In this document: positions 17,456 to 25,713 of the stretch, piece by piece
Layout: every line of letters begins with the position of its first letter
How positions within the stretch are numbered: the stretch's first letter is position 1
From: Bacillus pumilus
Lineage (GTDB): Bacteria > Bacillota > Bacilli > Bacillales > Bacillaceae
Assembly: GCF_003431975.1 (NCBI RefSeq)
Contig: NZ_CP027116.1
Span: 1,302,001 to 1,366,000 of the forward strand
DNA length: 64,000 nucleotides
Reading direction: 5' to 3'
Notes under the pieces: generated by a model
The model's input: the letters and a program-made list of their open reading frames with translations, nothing else
What the model was told of the DNA's origin: nothing
The model's database searches: none
Program-made: the position numbers and the translations under genes

Positions 17456-17548
17456 ATGGATCATCCCGATTCGAGACACATAGAGAATAATTCAAAAGAA
17501 CAGATTGAGACATCAGATAGAGGAGATCCTGACCCCCGCACATTCTAA
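17456..17548 (+). CDS. putative leader peptide between M-box and mgtE
   Basis: A 30-codon ORF with a strong ribosome site (AAAGGAGGTG, 5 nt spacing). The product starts MDHPDSRHIENNSKEQ and ends DRGDPDPRTF. The Asp-Pro-Asp-Pro run (codons 24-27) resembles the EPDP run of the enterobacterial MgtL leader peptide, which destabilises ribosomes at low Mg2+. It ends 39 nt before mgtE and overlaps one arm of a hairpin. Function is inferred. Confidence 0.5.
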   Translation: MDHPDSRHIENNSKEQIETSDRGDPDPRTF

Positions 17549-17580
17549 GGGATTCGGGTATCTCCTGACTTTGGGGAGGT
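17521..17580 (+). promoter_or_regulatory. possible alternative hairpins over the mgtE ribosome site
   Basis: AGGAGAT (17521-17527, inside the leader ORF) pairs perfectly with ATCTCCT (17560-17566). The same right arm can instead pair over six positions, one of them G-U, with the mgtE ribosome site GGAGGT (17575-17580). The two structures exclude each other. Confidence 0.4.
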
Positions 17581-17587
17581 AACAGCG

Positions 17588-18946
17588 ATGATACAGAACA
17601 TTACGTACGATGAACTCATTTTACGCATCATTATTTTACTAAGAGATGGAAAACGAAAAGAATTTAAAAACATCATGGAAGAACTTCAGCCTTATGATAT
17701 GGCCTACTTATTTAAGGAGCTTCCAGAAAAACACCGTGGCCGCTTTCTTAGCTTTTTAACTGTCGATGACGTGACGGAAATGATGGGTGAACTGGAGCGG
17801 GAATATCAAGAAATTGTTCTTGAAAAAGTAGGGAAAGACAAAGCCACCTTCGTCACAAACAAAATGGATAACGATGACTTAGCCAACTTGTTTGATGAGA
17901 TGGAGGATGACCTAAAGGATCAGCTTTTATCTAACATGGAAGCAGAGGAATCAAAGGCCGTCCAGCTTCTCATGAATTACCCTGCTGAGACAGCAGGGCG
18001 GATCATGACCAACCGGTATGTGTGGATTCCTCAGCATTATACAGTGCAGGATGCCGTTGTGAAGCTGAAAAGCTTCGCTGAAATTGCCGAATCAATTAAC
18101 TATTTATATGTAATTAATGATCAAAAACAGCTTGTAGGAGTGCTCTCATATCGGGACCTTATTTTAGGTGAACCGAATGAAAAGGTGCAGGATCTCATGT
18201 TTACAAGAGTCATTGCTGTTGGAGCCTTTCAGGATCAGGAGGAAATCGCAAAGCTAATCGAACGGTATGATTTTCTAGCCATTCCTGTTGTAGAAGAGAA
18301 CAATGTCTTAGTCGGAATCGTTACAGTCGATGATATCATTGATGTTGTCATTCAAGAGGCAGGCGAAGATTATGAAAAGTTTGCTGCCTCTGGTAAAGAT
18401 ATTACGTTCGACACACCGGCATTTGTGGCGGCATACCGCCGTCTCCCATGGCTCATTCTGCTCTTATTCATTGGGCTGATTTCAGGCAGTATTTTAAATT
18501 ATTTTGAAGATACCCTTCAGCAAGTTGTTGCTTTAGCGTTCTTCATGCCGATGATTGCCGGGATGACAGGGAATACAGGGACACAGTCTCTTGCTGTCGT
18601 CATTAGAGGGCTTTCAAAAGAAGAATTAACGAAAAAAACCATTGTGCGCCTCATTTTTAGAGAGCTGAGAACAAGTATTTATATTGGGATCGTCTGTTCC
18701 ATTATTATTACAGTCGTCGCAATGGTGTGGCAGGGCAATATGATTTTAGGGTTTGTTGTCGGTTCCTCACTTCTTGCAACACTAATTATTGGGACAATGG
18801 CCGGTACGGTCGTGCCGATTATTTTACACAGATTAAACGTAGACCCAGCCATTGCATCTGGCCCGCTGATTACAACATTGAATGATATTCTATCCTTACT
18901 CATCTATTTTGGAATTGCGACAGCATTCCTTCATACACTGATGTAG
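17588..18946 (+). CDS. mgtE: magnesium channel/transporter MgtE
   Basis: MgtE admits Mg2+ and is gated by its cytosolic Mg2+-binding domains. The protein has 452 residues. It has an N-terminal superhelical domain (about 1-130), two CBS domains (about 135-255, with VNRY-like NRYVWIPQHYTVQDAV and VGIVTVDDIIDVV) and five membrane helices (about 285-450) with the pore-lining PMIAGMTGNTGTQS. GGGGAGG precedes the ATG. This is the ykoK locus of B. subtilis, the main Mg2+ uptake system. Control is by the M-box and possibly the leader ORF. Confidence 0.95.
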   Translation: MIQNITYDELILRIIILLRDGKRKEFKNIMEELQPYDMAYLFKELPEKHRGRFLSFLTVDDVTEMMGELEREYQEIVLEKVGKDKATFVTNKMDNDDLANLFDEMEDDLKDQLLSNMEAEESKAVQLLMNYPAETAGRIMTNRYVWIPQHYTVQDAVVKLKSFAEIAESINYLYVINDQKQLVGVLSYRDLILGEPNEKVQDLMFTRVIAVGAFQDQEEIAKLIERYDFLAIPVVEENNVLVGIVTVDDIIDVVIQEAGEDYEKFAASGKDITFDTPAFVAAYRRLPWLILLLFIGLISGSILNYFEDTLQQVVALAFFMPMIAGMTGNTGTQSLAVVIRGLSKEELTKKTIVRLIFRELRTSIYIGIVCSIIITVVAMVWQGNMILGFVVGSSLLATLIIGTMAGTVVPIILHRLNVDPAIASGPLITTLNDILSLLIYFGIATAFLHTLM

Positions 18947-18947
18947 C

Positions 18948-18986
18948 AAAAAGACTGTAAAATGTAACGTTTTACAGTCTTTTTTG
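18948..18986 (+). terminator. mgtE terminator
   Basis: AAAGACTGTAAAA and TTTTACAGTCTTTTTT form a long stem with a T run. Confidence 0.9.
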
Positions 18987-19047
18987 AATAAAGATTGCAT
19001 ATAGCGCTTCCATCCTTTACATTTTAAGGAGAAGGTGGGAGAGAAAA

Positions 19048-19446
19048 ATGAAGAAGTTTTTATTCATTTTGATGTGCATTGTTTTGCTAAGTGCATGTTC
19101 AAGGGAAGATGAGGGAAAAGACAGAAGACTTGTGGCAGCAGAGCATATGCTAGAAGCAATAACCGAAGAGAATAAACAAAAAATGGATAGCATCTATGTC
19201 GAAGGGGCTGTCCCAAGCCCGAGTGACATTCTAAAGTTAAAAAAAGAATGGGGCATAGAAACGCTTTCTTATGAAGATTTTCAATTGGAAGAAGCCAGCA
19301 TTCACGTCTTTCATGCGAATTACGAAGATGAAAAAACAGGGGAAAAAAAGGCACTCGCCCTGCGTGTAGTAGAAGATCCTGAAAAAGGCGGTGTACGGGT
19401 TGACTTTGTAGGGGTCGTTGAAGGAACTGACGCTTCTTCTCAATGA
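19048..19446 (+). CDS. putative lipoprotein of unknown function
   Basis: A 132-residue protein with a lipoprotein signal (MKKFLFILMCIVLLSAC; lipobox LSAC, Cys17). The mature part is hydrophilic, with LEAITEENKQKMDSIYVEG and a C-terminal beta-like region (KALALRVVEDPEKGGVRVDFVG). It should be lipid-anchored on the outer face of the membrane. I recognise no family. It stands alone, with a good ribosome site (AAGGTGGGAGAG) and its own terminator. Confidence 0.75.
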   Translation: MKKFLFILMCIVLLSACSREDEGKDRRLVAAEHMLEAITEENKQKMDSIYVEGAVPSPSDILKLKKEWGIETLSYEDFQLEEASIHVFHANYEDEKTGEKKALALRVVEDPEKGGVRVDFVGVVEGTDASSQ

Positions 19447-19488
19447 AAAATGAAAAGACAAAGTATAAGCTGAAATGATTTTATGTAA

Positions 19489-19533
19489 AAGGATAGAAGG
19501 GCTGAAAGAAATCGCTCTATCTATCCTCTTTTT
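19489..19533 (+). terminator. terminator after the lipoprotein gene
   Basis: AGGATAGA with AGGGC, and GCTCT with TATCTATCCT, form an extended stem followed by a T run. Confidence 0.65.
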
Positions 19534-19577
19534 TATCACAAATAACCTTAATTACTAACATAATGAACTTTCACTGA

Positions 19578-20441
19578 TCATATCGTTGTGATACCCATTG
19601 ATTCCATAAATTGCGTGAGGGCACTGGTCATGTACGAATCGCGGCGCCTTATAAACACAGTGGGCACTATTCTATGCGGTTCCGGTAATGGATGACAGGT
19701 GAACTTGCCTTGCACCCGAGATTCAACCATAGATTTTGGTAATACGGTAACCCCTAGGCCGTTTTCTACACATTTAAGCACACCCTCTAAAGTACCATAC
19801 TCCATTACCTTCATAGCAGGATAGCCCTTGCTCTCTAGCCATTGCTGCCAACGTCCTAAATAGATGCAATGCGCAAATGACGAAAGCAATGGTTTATGTA
19901 AAATAGATTCTACCTGGAATTGCTCCGAGGAATAGCTTGTAATTAGGACCAAAGATTCTTCAAAGACAGGATACTCCATAATGTCCGGATGAAGGATAGG
20001 CCCATCTACCAATGCACCGTCTACTTTGTAGTTGAGAATAGCACTAACCTGATCTACTGTAGGTGCCATATACATGCTCAATTCTACTTGTGGAAATTTC
20101 TTATGATATTCTGCGAAAATAATTGGCAATCTTGTAGAAGCGGTTGATTCTATAGATCCAATGTGTAAAGTTCCCCGCGGAGTAGAGGAAAGCTTTACTG
20201 CCTCTATCGCTTCATCAAAATCGTAGAGTAATTTGTTTGCATATGGCAACAGTTCACGTCCAGCAGGTGTTAAAGATATCTTCTTATGATATCGGTAGAG
20301 AAGAGGAACACCTAATTCTTGTTCAAGGCGTTGGATTCGGGCAGTCACATTGGACTGCACATAATTTAATTTCTGAGCAGCTTTAGTGATACTTTGTTCA
20401 ATGGCAACGGCTTTAAATACTTCCAAAGATTTAATATCCAA
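19578..20441 (-). CDS. LysR-family transcriptional regulator
   Basis: A 287-residue LysR regulator. The N-terminal helix-turn-helix (SITKAAQKLNYVQSNVTARI, about 18-37) is followed by a periplasmic-binding-like effector domain (about 90-285). The ligand cannot be told. It is transcribed away from the cupin gene at 20650, and LysR regulators often control the divergent neighbour. This pair is absent from the B. subtilis order between mgtE and tnrA as I know it, so it may be an insertion. Confidence 0.88.
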   Translation of the reverse strand: MDIKSLEVFKAVAIEQSITKAAQKLNYVQSNVTARIQRLEQELGVPLLYRYHKKISLTPAGRELLPYANKLLYDFDEAIEAVKLSSTPRGTLHIGSIESTASTRLPIIFAEYHKKFPQVELSMYMAPTVDQVSAILNYKVDGALVDGPILHPDIMEYPVFEESLVLITSYSSEQFQVESILHKPLLSSFAHCIYLGRWQQWLESKGYPAMKVMEYGTLEGVLKCVENGLGVTVLPKSMVESRVQGKFTCHPLPEPHRIVPTVFIRRRDSYMTSALTQFMESMGITTI

Positions 20442-20649
20442 GATAGGACTCCTTTTGCATCATAAATTGTGATGATCTATACACTATTTTTTCATTTTAC
20501 GTGATCCAATGGAATAAGTAAACTTAATGCTATAAGAGGTTGATGCTGACGTGTCCCTTGGTATCTGATCATGAGGAGGTAAATGGAGATAGGGAATTTT
20601 AGCTAGGAAGATAAAGCAGACGTTTTCAAGTAAATGAGGAGGGGATCTA

Positions 20650-21024
20650 TTGATTTCAAAGGTTAATGTCCAAGAGAAATTTTTGCAAATAAATGATCAC
20701 TGGAATCCTAGAATAAGCGGGGAATTGAACGACTCATATATTAAAATGGTAAAAATTAAAGGTGAATTCATTTGGCATCACCATGACGACGAGGATGAAA
20801 TGTTCTTTGTATGGAAAGGAAATCTAGTCATCCGTTTTAGGGATAGAGAAATTTTTCTTAATGAAGGGGAGTTTCTTGTGATTCCTAAAGGAATTGAACA
20901 TCAGCCAATTGCAAAAGAAGAAGTTCATTTGTTATTAATTGAACCGAAAACGACTCTCAATACGGGAAATGTGGTCAATGAACGAACTGTTTCAATTCCT
21001 GAACGAATGGATGAATGCAATTAA
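20650..21024 (+). CDS. small cupin-domain protein
   Basis: A 124-residue single-domain cupin with the metal-binding first motif WHHHDDEDEMFFVWKG and second motif GEFLVIPKGIEHQP. The start is TTG, with GGAGGGG upstream. The substrate is unknown; such proteins bind small molecules or act as small isomerases or dioxygenases. It is divergent from a LysR gene with about 200 nt between them, which suggests regulation by it. Confidence 0.85.
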   Translation: MISKVNVQEKFLQINDHWNPRISGELNDSYIKMVKIKGEFIWHHHDDEDEMFFVWKGNLVIRFRDREIFLNEGEFLVIPKGIEHQPIAKEEVHLLLIEPKTTLNTGNVVNERTVSIPERMDECN

Positions 21025-21112
21025 CAGATTTGAAAAAGAGGCAGCCATCACTGTCTCTTTTTCATTAAGCTATAGGCAACAATCGATTCGAAGAGCAAGC
21101 AATTTTATTTGC

Positions 21113-21442
21113 TTATCGATTTTTATACCTAAAGTGTGCGTTAATCTGGCCTTCCAACATTTTTTTCTTAAATTGTCCGCTTTTTAATGCCTGTTCTTTT
21201 TTCTTCATGTCTTTTAAAATTTCGGCAGTTTGCACACCATCTTCTCGTTTATTGGCAATGTCCATTAAACGTTCTACATCAGAAAAAGAATATTTCCGTG
21301 TGCCTCTTGTTGAGCGCTGGGGGTAAATGAGCTTACGTTCTTCATAATATCGGATTTGCCTGACGGACAGCCCTGTTAATTCACTGACAATCCCGATCGA
21401 AATGACTTTTTTATCTTTATAGGATACATCTTCCTGCGTCAT
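21113..21442 (-). CDS. tnrA: global nitrogen regulator TnrA
   Basis: TnrA is a MerR-family dimer that activates or represses nitrogen genes when good nitrogen sources are scarce, and is held inactive by feedback-inhibited glutamine synthetase. The helix-turn-helix [21 protein letters not shown] and the C-terminal GlnA-binding tail ([17 protein letters not shown]) closely match B. subtilis TnrA, which separates it from GlnR. It has 109 residues. A TnrA box sits upstream at about -50, which supports autoactivation. Confidence 0.95.
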   Translation of the reverse strand: MTQEDVSYKDKKVISIGIVSELTGLSVRQIRYYEERKLIYPQRSTRGTRKYSFSDVERLMDIANKREDGVQTAEILKDMKKKEQALKSGQFKKKMLEGQINAHFRYKNR

Positions 21443-21471
21443 ACACTCACCCCTGCAAGTCTTTTCTTCAT

Positions 21472-21523
21472 ATTATATAGAATGAGAAGGAAAAAAACCT
21501 AACGTTTGTTAGAAAATATAACA
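21472..21523 (-). promoter_or_regulatory. tnrA promoter and TnrA box
   Basis: TGTTAGAAAATATAACA at 21507-21523 fits the TnrA consensus TGTNAN7TNACA. On the minus strand a TATAAT (21472-21477) places the transcription start near 21465, so the box is centred at about -50, the usual position for activation by TnrA. The site also lies upstream of ykzB on the other strand. Confidence 0.8.
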
Positions 21524-21634
21524 AAAAAATGATGGAAATGAAAAAACCATGGAAGGAAAGATAACACATGATGTGCAAACAATGTGACGAGTACATATAA
21601 TCATGGTGAATTGACATAAGAGGAGGAGCAAATA

Positions 21635-21790
21635 ATGGAGCGAACACAAATCATCCGTATGGCAAAAGAAATCATCGCATTAGATATGAAGAGGGATGAA
21701 TTATTAGAGCAATTCATGCAGGCTGCTGGTCAGAATGCACATGCTCTTCTAAGGGCCGTACAAAATGATTTGTATAAAAGGTCTTCATGA
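21635..21790 (+). CDS. ykzB: small stress protein YkzB
   Basis: A 51-residue helical protein (MERTQIIRMAKEIIALDMKR start, ending RAVQNDLYKRSS). It is divergent from tnrA and directly upstream of ykoL, the arrangement of B. subtilis ykzB-ykoL, a TnrA-activated pair of unknown molecular function. AGAGGAGG precedes the ATG. The symbol is assigned by position and size. Confidence 0.7.
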   Translation: MERTQIIRMAKEIIALDMKRDELLEQFMQAAGQNAHALLRAVQNDLYKRSS

Positions 21791-21828
21791 GAACCTCATG
21801 TGGACCACTTGATAGGAGGGGGAAATCG

Positions 21829-21993
21829 GTGCAGCGTATCTTAACAGAAGCTTTAGCGAAGGAAAGACATTATTATACGAAGCAGCTTTGTTCAATAGGG
21901 GTTTACAGCCCTGATGCAGCGAAGAACATGACAATTAGCGACTTAAAAAAAGAGTATCATTTCTTTTTCAACAAAACAGAGCGTGATTTGTAA
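21829..21993 (+). CDS. ykoL: small protein YkoL
   Basis: A 54-residue protein starting at GTG (AGGAGGGG upstream): MQRILTEALAKERHYYTKQL, ending FFFNKTERDL. The pattern LTEALAKERHYYTKQL...MTISDLKKEYHFFF resembles short Fur-regulated-basic-protein-like peptides of Bacillus, but this is only suggestive. Its operon position after ykzB and near tnrA matches ykoL of B. subtilis. Confidence 0.7.
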   Translation: MQRILTEALAKERHYYTKQLCSIGVYSPDAAKNMTISDLKKEYHFFFNKTERDL

Positions 21994-21994
21994 A

Positions 21995-22037
21995 ATCCCT
22001 TGATATGTGCGTATGTCACATAAAGGGTTCTTTTTTT
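21995..22037 (+). terminator. terminator after ykoL
   Basis: CCCTT with TATGTG pairs with CACATA and AAGGG, followed by eight T. Confidence 0.75.
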
Positions 22038-22245
22038 TGCGTGTTTAATATTATAGCAATATTGAATTTTGTAGAAATTTGACGAATGCAATACAAGAAA
22101 ACATAGAGTCTTTACAGATTATGTTAAAGTGTGTCGCATCTTGATGGTTTGCTGAAAAAGCTTTTTTTCGAGATGATTGTGAAAAATAAGAAGGATTTTA
22201 AAAGTTTATATCGAAATCTTATACATAACACGAATGGAGTCACTT

Positions 22246-22341
22246 ATGTGGTTGAAAGGGTTTTCAAAAACGTACTTCTATTTTTTACGAAAGGCTCCAA
22301 CTGCACCGCAAGAAAGCCTTGAAGTTAAAAAAATATTATAA
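22246..22341 (+). CDS. 31-residue basic peptide upstream of ykoM
   Basis: An ORF with GGAG at a 6-nt spacing, starting MWLKGFSKTYFYFLRK and ending SLEVKKIL. Its stop codon overlaps the ribosome site of the MarR gene that follows, so translation could be coupled. It could be a small protein or a leader peptide. The longer frame at 22131 lacks a ribosome site and is not called. Confidence 0.4.
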   Translation: MWLKGFSKTYFYFLRKAPTAPQESLEVKKIL

Positions 22342-22355
22342 GAGGTAGATATGTG

Positions 22356-22817
22356 ATGAGACTATCGTTTAATGAAGAAGAAGTAGAACGTTCAATGACG
22401 CTTTACAAGGTATTTGCAAGAGCATTTAAAAGCGTTTCAGAACACAGCATTAGAGACAGCAAAGAGCATGGATTTAATCCAACTGAATTTGCCGTTCTTG
22501 AATTGCTGTACACAAGAGGTGCTCAAAAGCTTCAACAGATCGGTTCAAGACTCTTGCTTGTCAGCGGGAATGTGACGTACGTCATTGACAAGTTAGAACG
22601 AAATGGGTTTATTGAAAGAGAGCAGGACCCAAAGGATAAACGGTCGGTTTATGCCCATTTAACGGATAAAGGGCGCAGTTATCTTGATAAGATTTACCCG
22701 ATCCATTCTCTCCGAATTGCGCGCGCATTCTCTGGCCTCTCGCGTGAAGAACAAGAGCAATTGATTAGTCTATTGAAAAAAGCAGGCATTCACAGTCAAC
22801 ATTTATTATTTAGATAG
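22356..22817 (+). CDS. ykoM: MarR-family regulator YkoM
   Basis: A 153-residue winged-helix protein with TEFAVLELLYTRGAQKLQQIG, VSGNVTYVIDKLERNGFIER and the wing DPKDKRSVYAHLTDKG. It is close to MhqR at 49508 and belongs to the same subgroup, which senses quinone-type or thiol-reactive electrophiles in B. subtilis; that role here is an inference. No cysteine is visible in the protein. A GTG at 22353 is an alternative start. It is followed by repeat copy B. Confidence 0.8.
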   Translation: MRLSFNEEEVERSMTLYKVFARAFKSVSEHSIRDSKEHGFNPTEFAVLELLYTRGAQKLQQIGSRLLLVSGNVTYVIDKLERNGFIEREQDPKDKRSVYAHLTDKGRSYLDKIYPIHSLRIARAFSGLSREEQEQLISLLKKAGIHSQHLLFR

Positions 22818-22847
22818 AACAAAAAGGTGCCATGATTGGCACCTTTT

Positions 22848-23020
22848 CAATTGTTGACAAAGGGCTAAAATGTTTTATATTTTAGTCCTTTGTCTCTTTT
22901 CAGCGTGATAGAAAACCTTTGAAGTCTAGGAAGGACGAGTACCGGAGCGGAGCGAATTTGACATTCGTGAGCACCGGAACGCAGACCTGACAACGAATGC
23001 GAGGGTTTGTCTACACGCTG
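22848..23020 (-). repeat. 174-bp terminator-associated repeat, copy B
   Basis: A full copy in reverse orientation (ATTGTTGAC near the left end, CACGCTG at the right end), 173 nt. It lies between ykoM and convergent dgcW. The local terminator is duplicated: AAAGGTGCCATGATTGGCAC plus CTTTT is identical on both sides (22823-22847 and 23021-23045), with the A run outside the left copy and the T run outside the right copy. The module-2 hairpin is GACAAAGGGCTAAAAT with ATTTTAGTCCTTTGTC. Confidence 0.9.
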
Positions 23021-23045
23021 AAAGGTGCCATGATTGGCACCTTTT

Positions 23046-25469
23046 TTATGTGTCCAGCTGATGTGCAGGGTAGGCGATGAATTTTTCGATATAGTTTGCT
23101 GGAAGAGGCTTTGCATAATAAAAGCCTTGCAGGTCGTCGCATCCTTGCGCAGATAAAAGTTGCGCCTGTGCAAATGTTTCAACACCTTCTGCTATGACTT
23201 CGAGAGATAATTGATGCCCCATCGCGATAATGGCACCAGTAATTTGTTCAGATTTTGAATCATTTAAAATATCTTCAATAAAGGATTTGTCGATTTTTAG
23301 TCGGTGAATGGGCAAATCCTTTAAATAGCTTAATGAGCTATGACCTGTGCCAAAATCATCAATACTAATGCGAACGCCAAGGTGTTTCAGGGATGTCAGT
23401 ACTTGTTTTGATTGCTTGATATTGTCCATTGTCATACTTTCTGTCACTTCAAGCTCGAGCAGTGATGGTTTCAGGTTATATTTTTTCAGTGTCAGCTTAA
23501 TTAAATCAATTAAGTCTTCAGAATTGAATTGTTTTGCAGATAAATTGACGGCTACAGGAATGTTCAGCCCTTTGTCATACCACATTTTAGCCTGTTTGCA
23601 TGCGGTATCAATGACCCATCTGCCAATATCAATGATCAGGCCCGATTCCTCTGCCAGCTCAATAAAAGCTTCAGGTGATTTTAACGACCCATCTGGTGCT
23701 TTCATTCTTAAAAGAGCTTCAACGCCAGTCATCTGTCTTGTTTTTGCACTGACTTGAGGCTGGTAATGAAGCACAAACTGTTCTCTCTGAATAGCATCCC
23801 GTAACTCAAGCTCTCGGTTTAACCTGTCTTCACTCGACCTTTCCATTGATTCGGTAAAAAACTCATAACGGCTTTGCTTATGTTTTTTCGACAAATACAT
23901 CGCCATATCGGCTTTCCTCATCAATTCCATCCCATCTTTTCCATTTTGAGGTGAGATGGCGATTCCAATGCTGATCGATGTAATGAGCTGATGATTCTGG
24001 ATGAAAAAAGGCCGTTCAAATTGACGAATGACATTTTGAGAAAGCTGTTCAATTTTTTTTGTGTCATGCCCCATGTCAGGGAAGATCATTAAAAATTCAT
24101 CCCCGCCGAGTCTGGCAATAAAGCCGTTGTCCGGTAAGCATTGCGTCAGTCTGTTTGCAGCTGCTTTAAGAAGTAAGTCTCCAATGTTATGACCAAGTGC
24201 ATCATTAATAATTTTAAACCGATTCAAATCAAGAAACAGAACAGCTGTTGATGTGCCTGTCTCTTCTTGAGCCGAGAGAACATCATTTAAATGATTGATG
24301 GCGTGGCGCCGATTAGGAAGCTCGGTTAACGCATCATAATGTGCCATGACATGAATTTCTTTTTCTGCAATCCGCTGCTGCGTTAAATCTTTTAAAACAA
24401 GATAAATACTGTCAAGTGTATTGTTGACATGAACAGGTATGTAAGTCACATGATAATAATAAAAGCGGTCTGCTGCTTTCAGATCGGCTTCACGTGTGAC
24501 GGCTTTTTTTGAATGGGAAATAAATTCTTCCCACATGTCAGTCGGCATTACGTATTGGCTGACATCATCACCAATCCAAGAATTACACATTTTTAAAATT
24601 TGTTTACCTGAGTCGTTCGCAGAAAGTACCTTTCGATCGACAGAGAGCACGATAATGCCATCGATATTATGTTTGATGAGCGATTGGAACCGTTGTTCAT
24701 TTTCCTTTAGCTGATCTGACTGTTTCATGATTCGGTGATCAATATAGGCACCAAAAATCATCAGTGTTTGGACAATCAGTGTCATTAAGCCGATAAAAAT
24801 CGACACACTGAATGGCGACATTTCAAGAGACCCGCCTTCAGCGGACTGCCCATCTGAATGAAAAAACATCGTAGAAGCAGCCATACCGGTATAATGCATG
24901 CCAGAAATAGCCCCGCCCATCACGATTGCACCAGCTATTTTTAACAGATGCTCCTCCTGTTTCTTCTCGGAACGATGGAGCCTAAAAAAGAGATGCAGCG
25001 AGAAGAAAGACGCCAGCGTAGCAATGAAAAACGAAAGGAAAAAGAGGACTGGATCATAGCTGATTGAGACATTGGCCATTGATTCCATTCCAAGATAATG
25101 CATGCTGCAAATAGCTGAACCCATGGTAATTGAACTAATGAGCAGACGTCTTTTAGAGAGCTGTTCTTGAATGCATATTGAAAATGCGATCAACGAACCA
25201 ACAAAAGACGCCAAAATCGATGAAATGAGTAAGGGAGTTTCATACGTGATGCCAGTTCTCATATGAAATGCCATCATGCCGATGAAATGCATCGACCATA
25301 TGCCCATCCCCATGATCATTGCACCAATGATCAGCCATACTTTTTTCTTTGCACCGCTTGATTGTATCACCCGGCTGGCTAATTGAAGAGCTGAGTAGGA
25401 GGCGACAGCGGCGACAGCGACTGACAGAAAGACAAGCCACCCGTTGTAGCTTCCTGTTAAATGGGTCAT
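23046..25469 (-). CDS. dgcW: MHYT-PAS-GGDEF-EAL membrane protein (YkoW/DgcW)
   Basis: An 807-residue protein. Seven membrane helices form an MHYT sensor (about 1-240; MHFIGMMAFH, MHYLGMESM and MHYTGMAAS are the putative metal-binding repeats). A PAS domain (about 255-375), a GGDEF domain (RLGGDEFLMIF intact) and an EAL domain (GVEALLRMK intact) follow. It could make and degrade cyclic di-GMP. No RxxD inhibitory site lies before GGDEF. The ATG at 25469 has GGAGG upstream. The domain set and position match B. subtilis ykoW. Confidence 0.93.
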   Translation of the reverse strand: MTHLTGSYNGWLVFLSVAVAAVASYSALQLASRVIQSSGAKKKVWLIIGAMIMGMGIWSMHFIGMMAFHMRTGITYETPLLISSILASFVGSLIAFSICIQEQLSKRRLLISSITMGSAICSMHYLGMESMANVSISYDPVLFFLSFFIATLASFFSLHLFFRLHRSEKKQEEHLLKIAGAIVMGGAISGMHYTGMAASTMFFHSDGQSAEGGSLEMSPFSVSIFIGLMTLIVQTLMIFGAYIDHRIMKQSDQLKENEQRFQSLIKHNIDGIIVLSVDRKVLSANDSGKQILKMCNSWIGDDVSQYVMPTDMWEEFISHSKKAVTREADLKAADRFYYYHVTYIPVHVNNTLDSIYLVLKDLTQQRIAEKEIHVMAHYDALTELPNRRHAINHLNDVLSAQEETGTSTAVLFLDLNRFKIINDALGHNIGDLLLKAAANRLTQCLPDNGFIARLGGDEFLMIFPDMGHDTKKIEQLSQNVIRQFERPFFIQNHQLITSISIGIAISPQNGKDGMELMRKADMAMYLSKKHKQSRYEFFTESMERSSEDRLNRELELRDAIQREQFVLHYQPQVSAKTRQMTGVEALLRMKAPDGSLKSPEAFIELAEESGLIIDIGRWVIDTACKQAKMWYDKGLNIPVAVNLSAKQFNSEDLIDLIKLTLKKYNLKPSLLELEVTESMTMDNIKQSKQVLTSLKHLGVRISIDDFGTGHSSLSYLKDLPIHRLKIDKSFIEDILNDSKSEQITGAIIAMGHQLSLEVIAEGVETFAQAQLLSAQGCDDLQGFYYAKPLPANYIEKFIAYPAHQLDT

Positions 25470-25713
25470 GTGAGAAAACCTCCTGTATCCTAAAACAGAC
25501 ATATACTTATATATCGGCTTAATTGGCTTCTGTGTTCACTTTTCCTTCACTTAAATACCACAATCATCATTTTTTTCACCGATCTTTTATAGTAAAATCA
25601 AATTTAATGTAAAAAATCGACGAAAAGTGAATCGTTTCTTCTGTTTTATCCGTTTAATATATGGTGTGATTGTAAAAGAGATAAAATCAGTAAACGATTT
25701 TGTGTGAAAGGGA

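Noticed and set aside
22131..22322. 63-codon ORF starting at GTG
   Set aside because: No ribosome site and unlikely composition; the smaller frame at 22246 has better signals.
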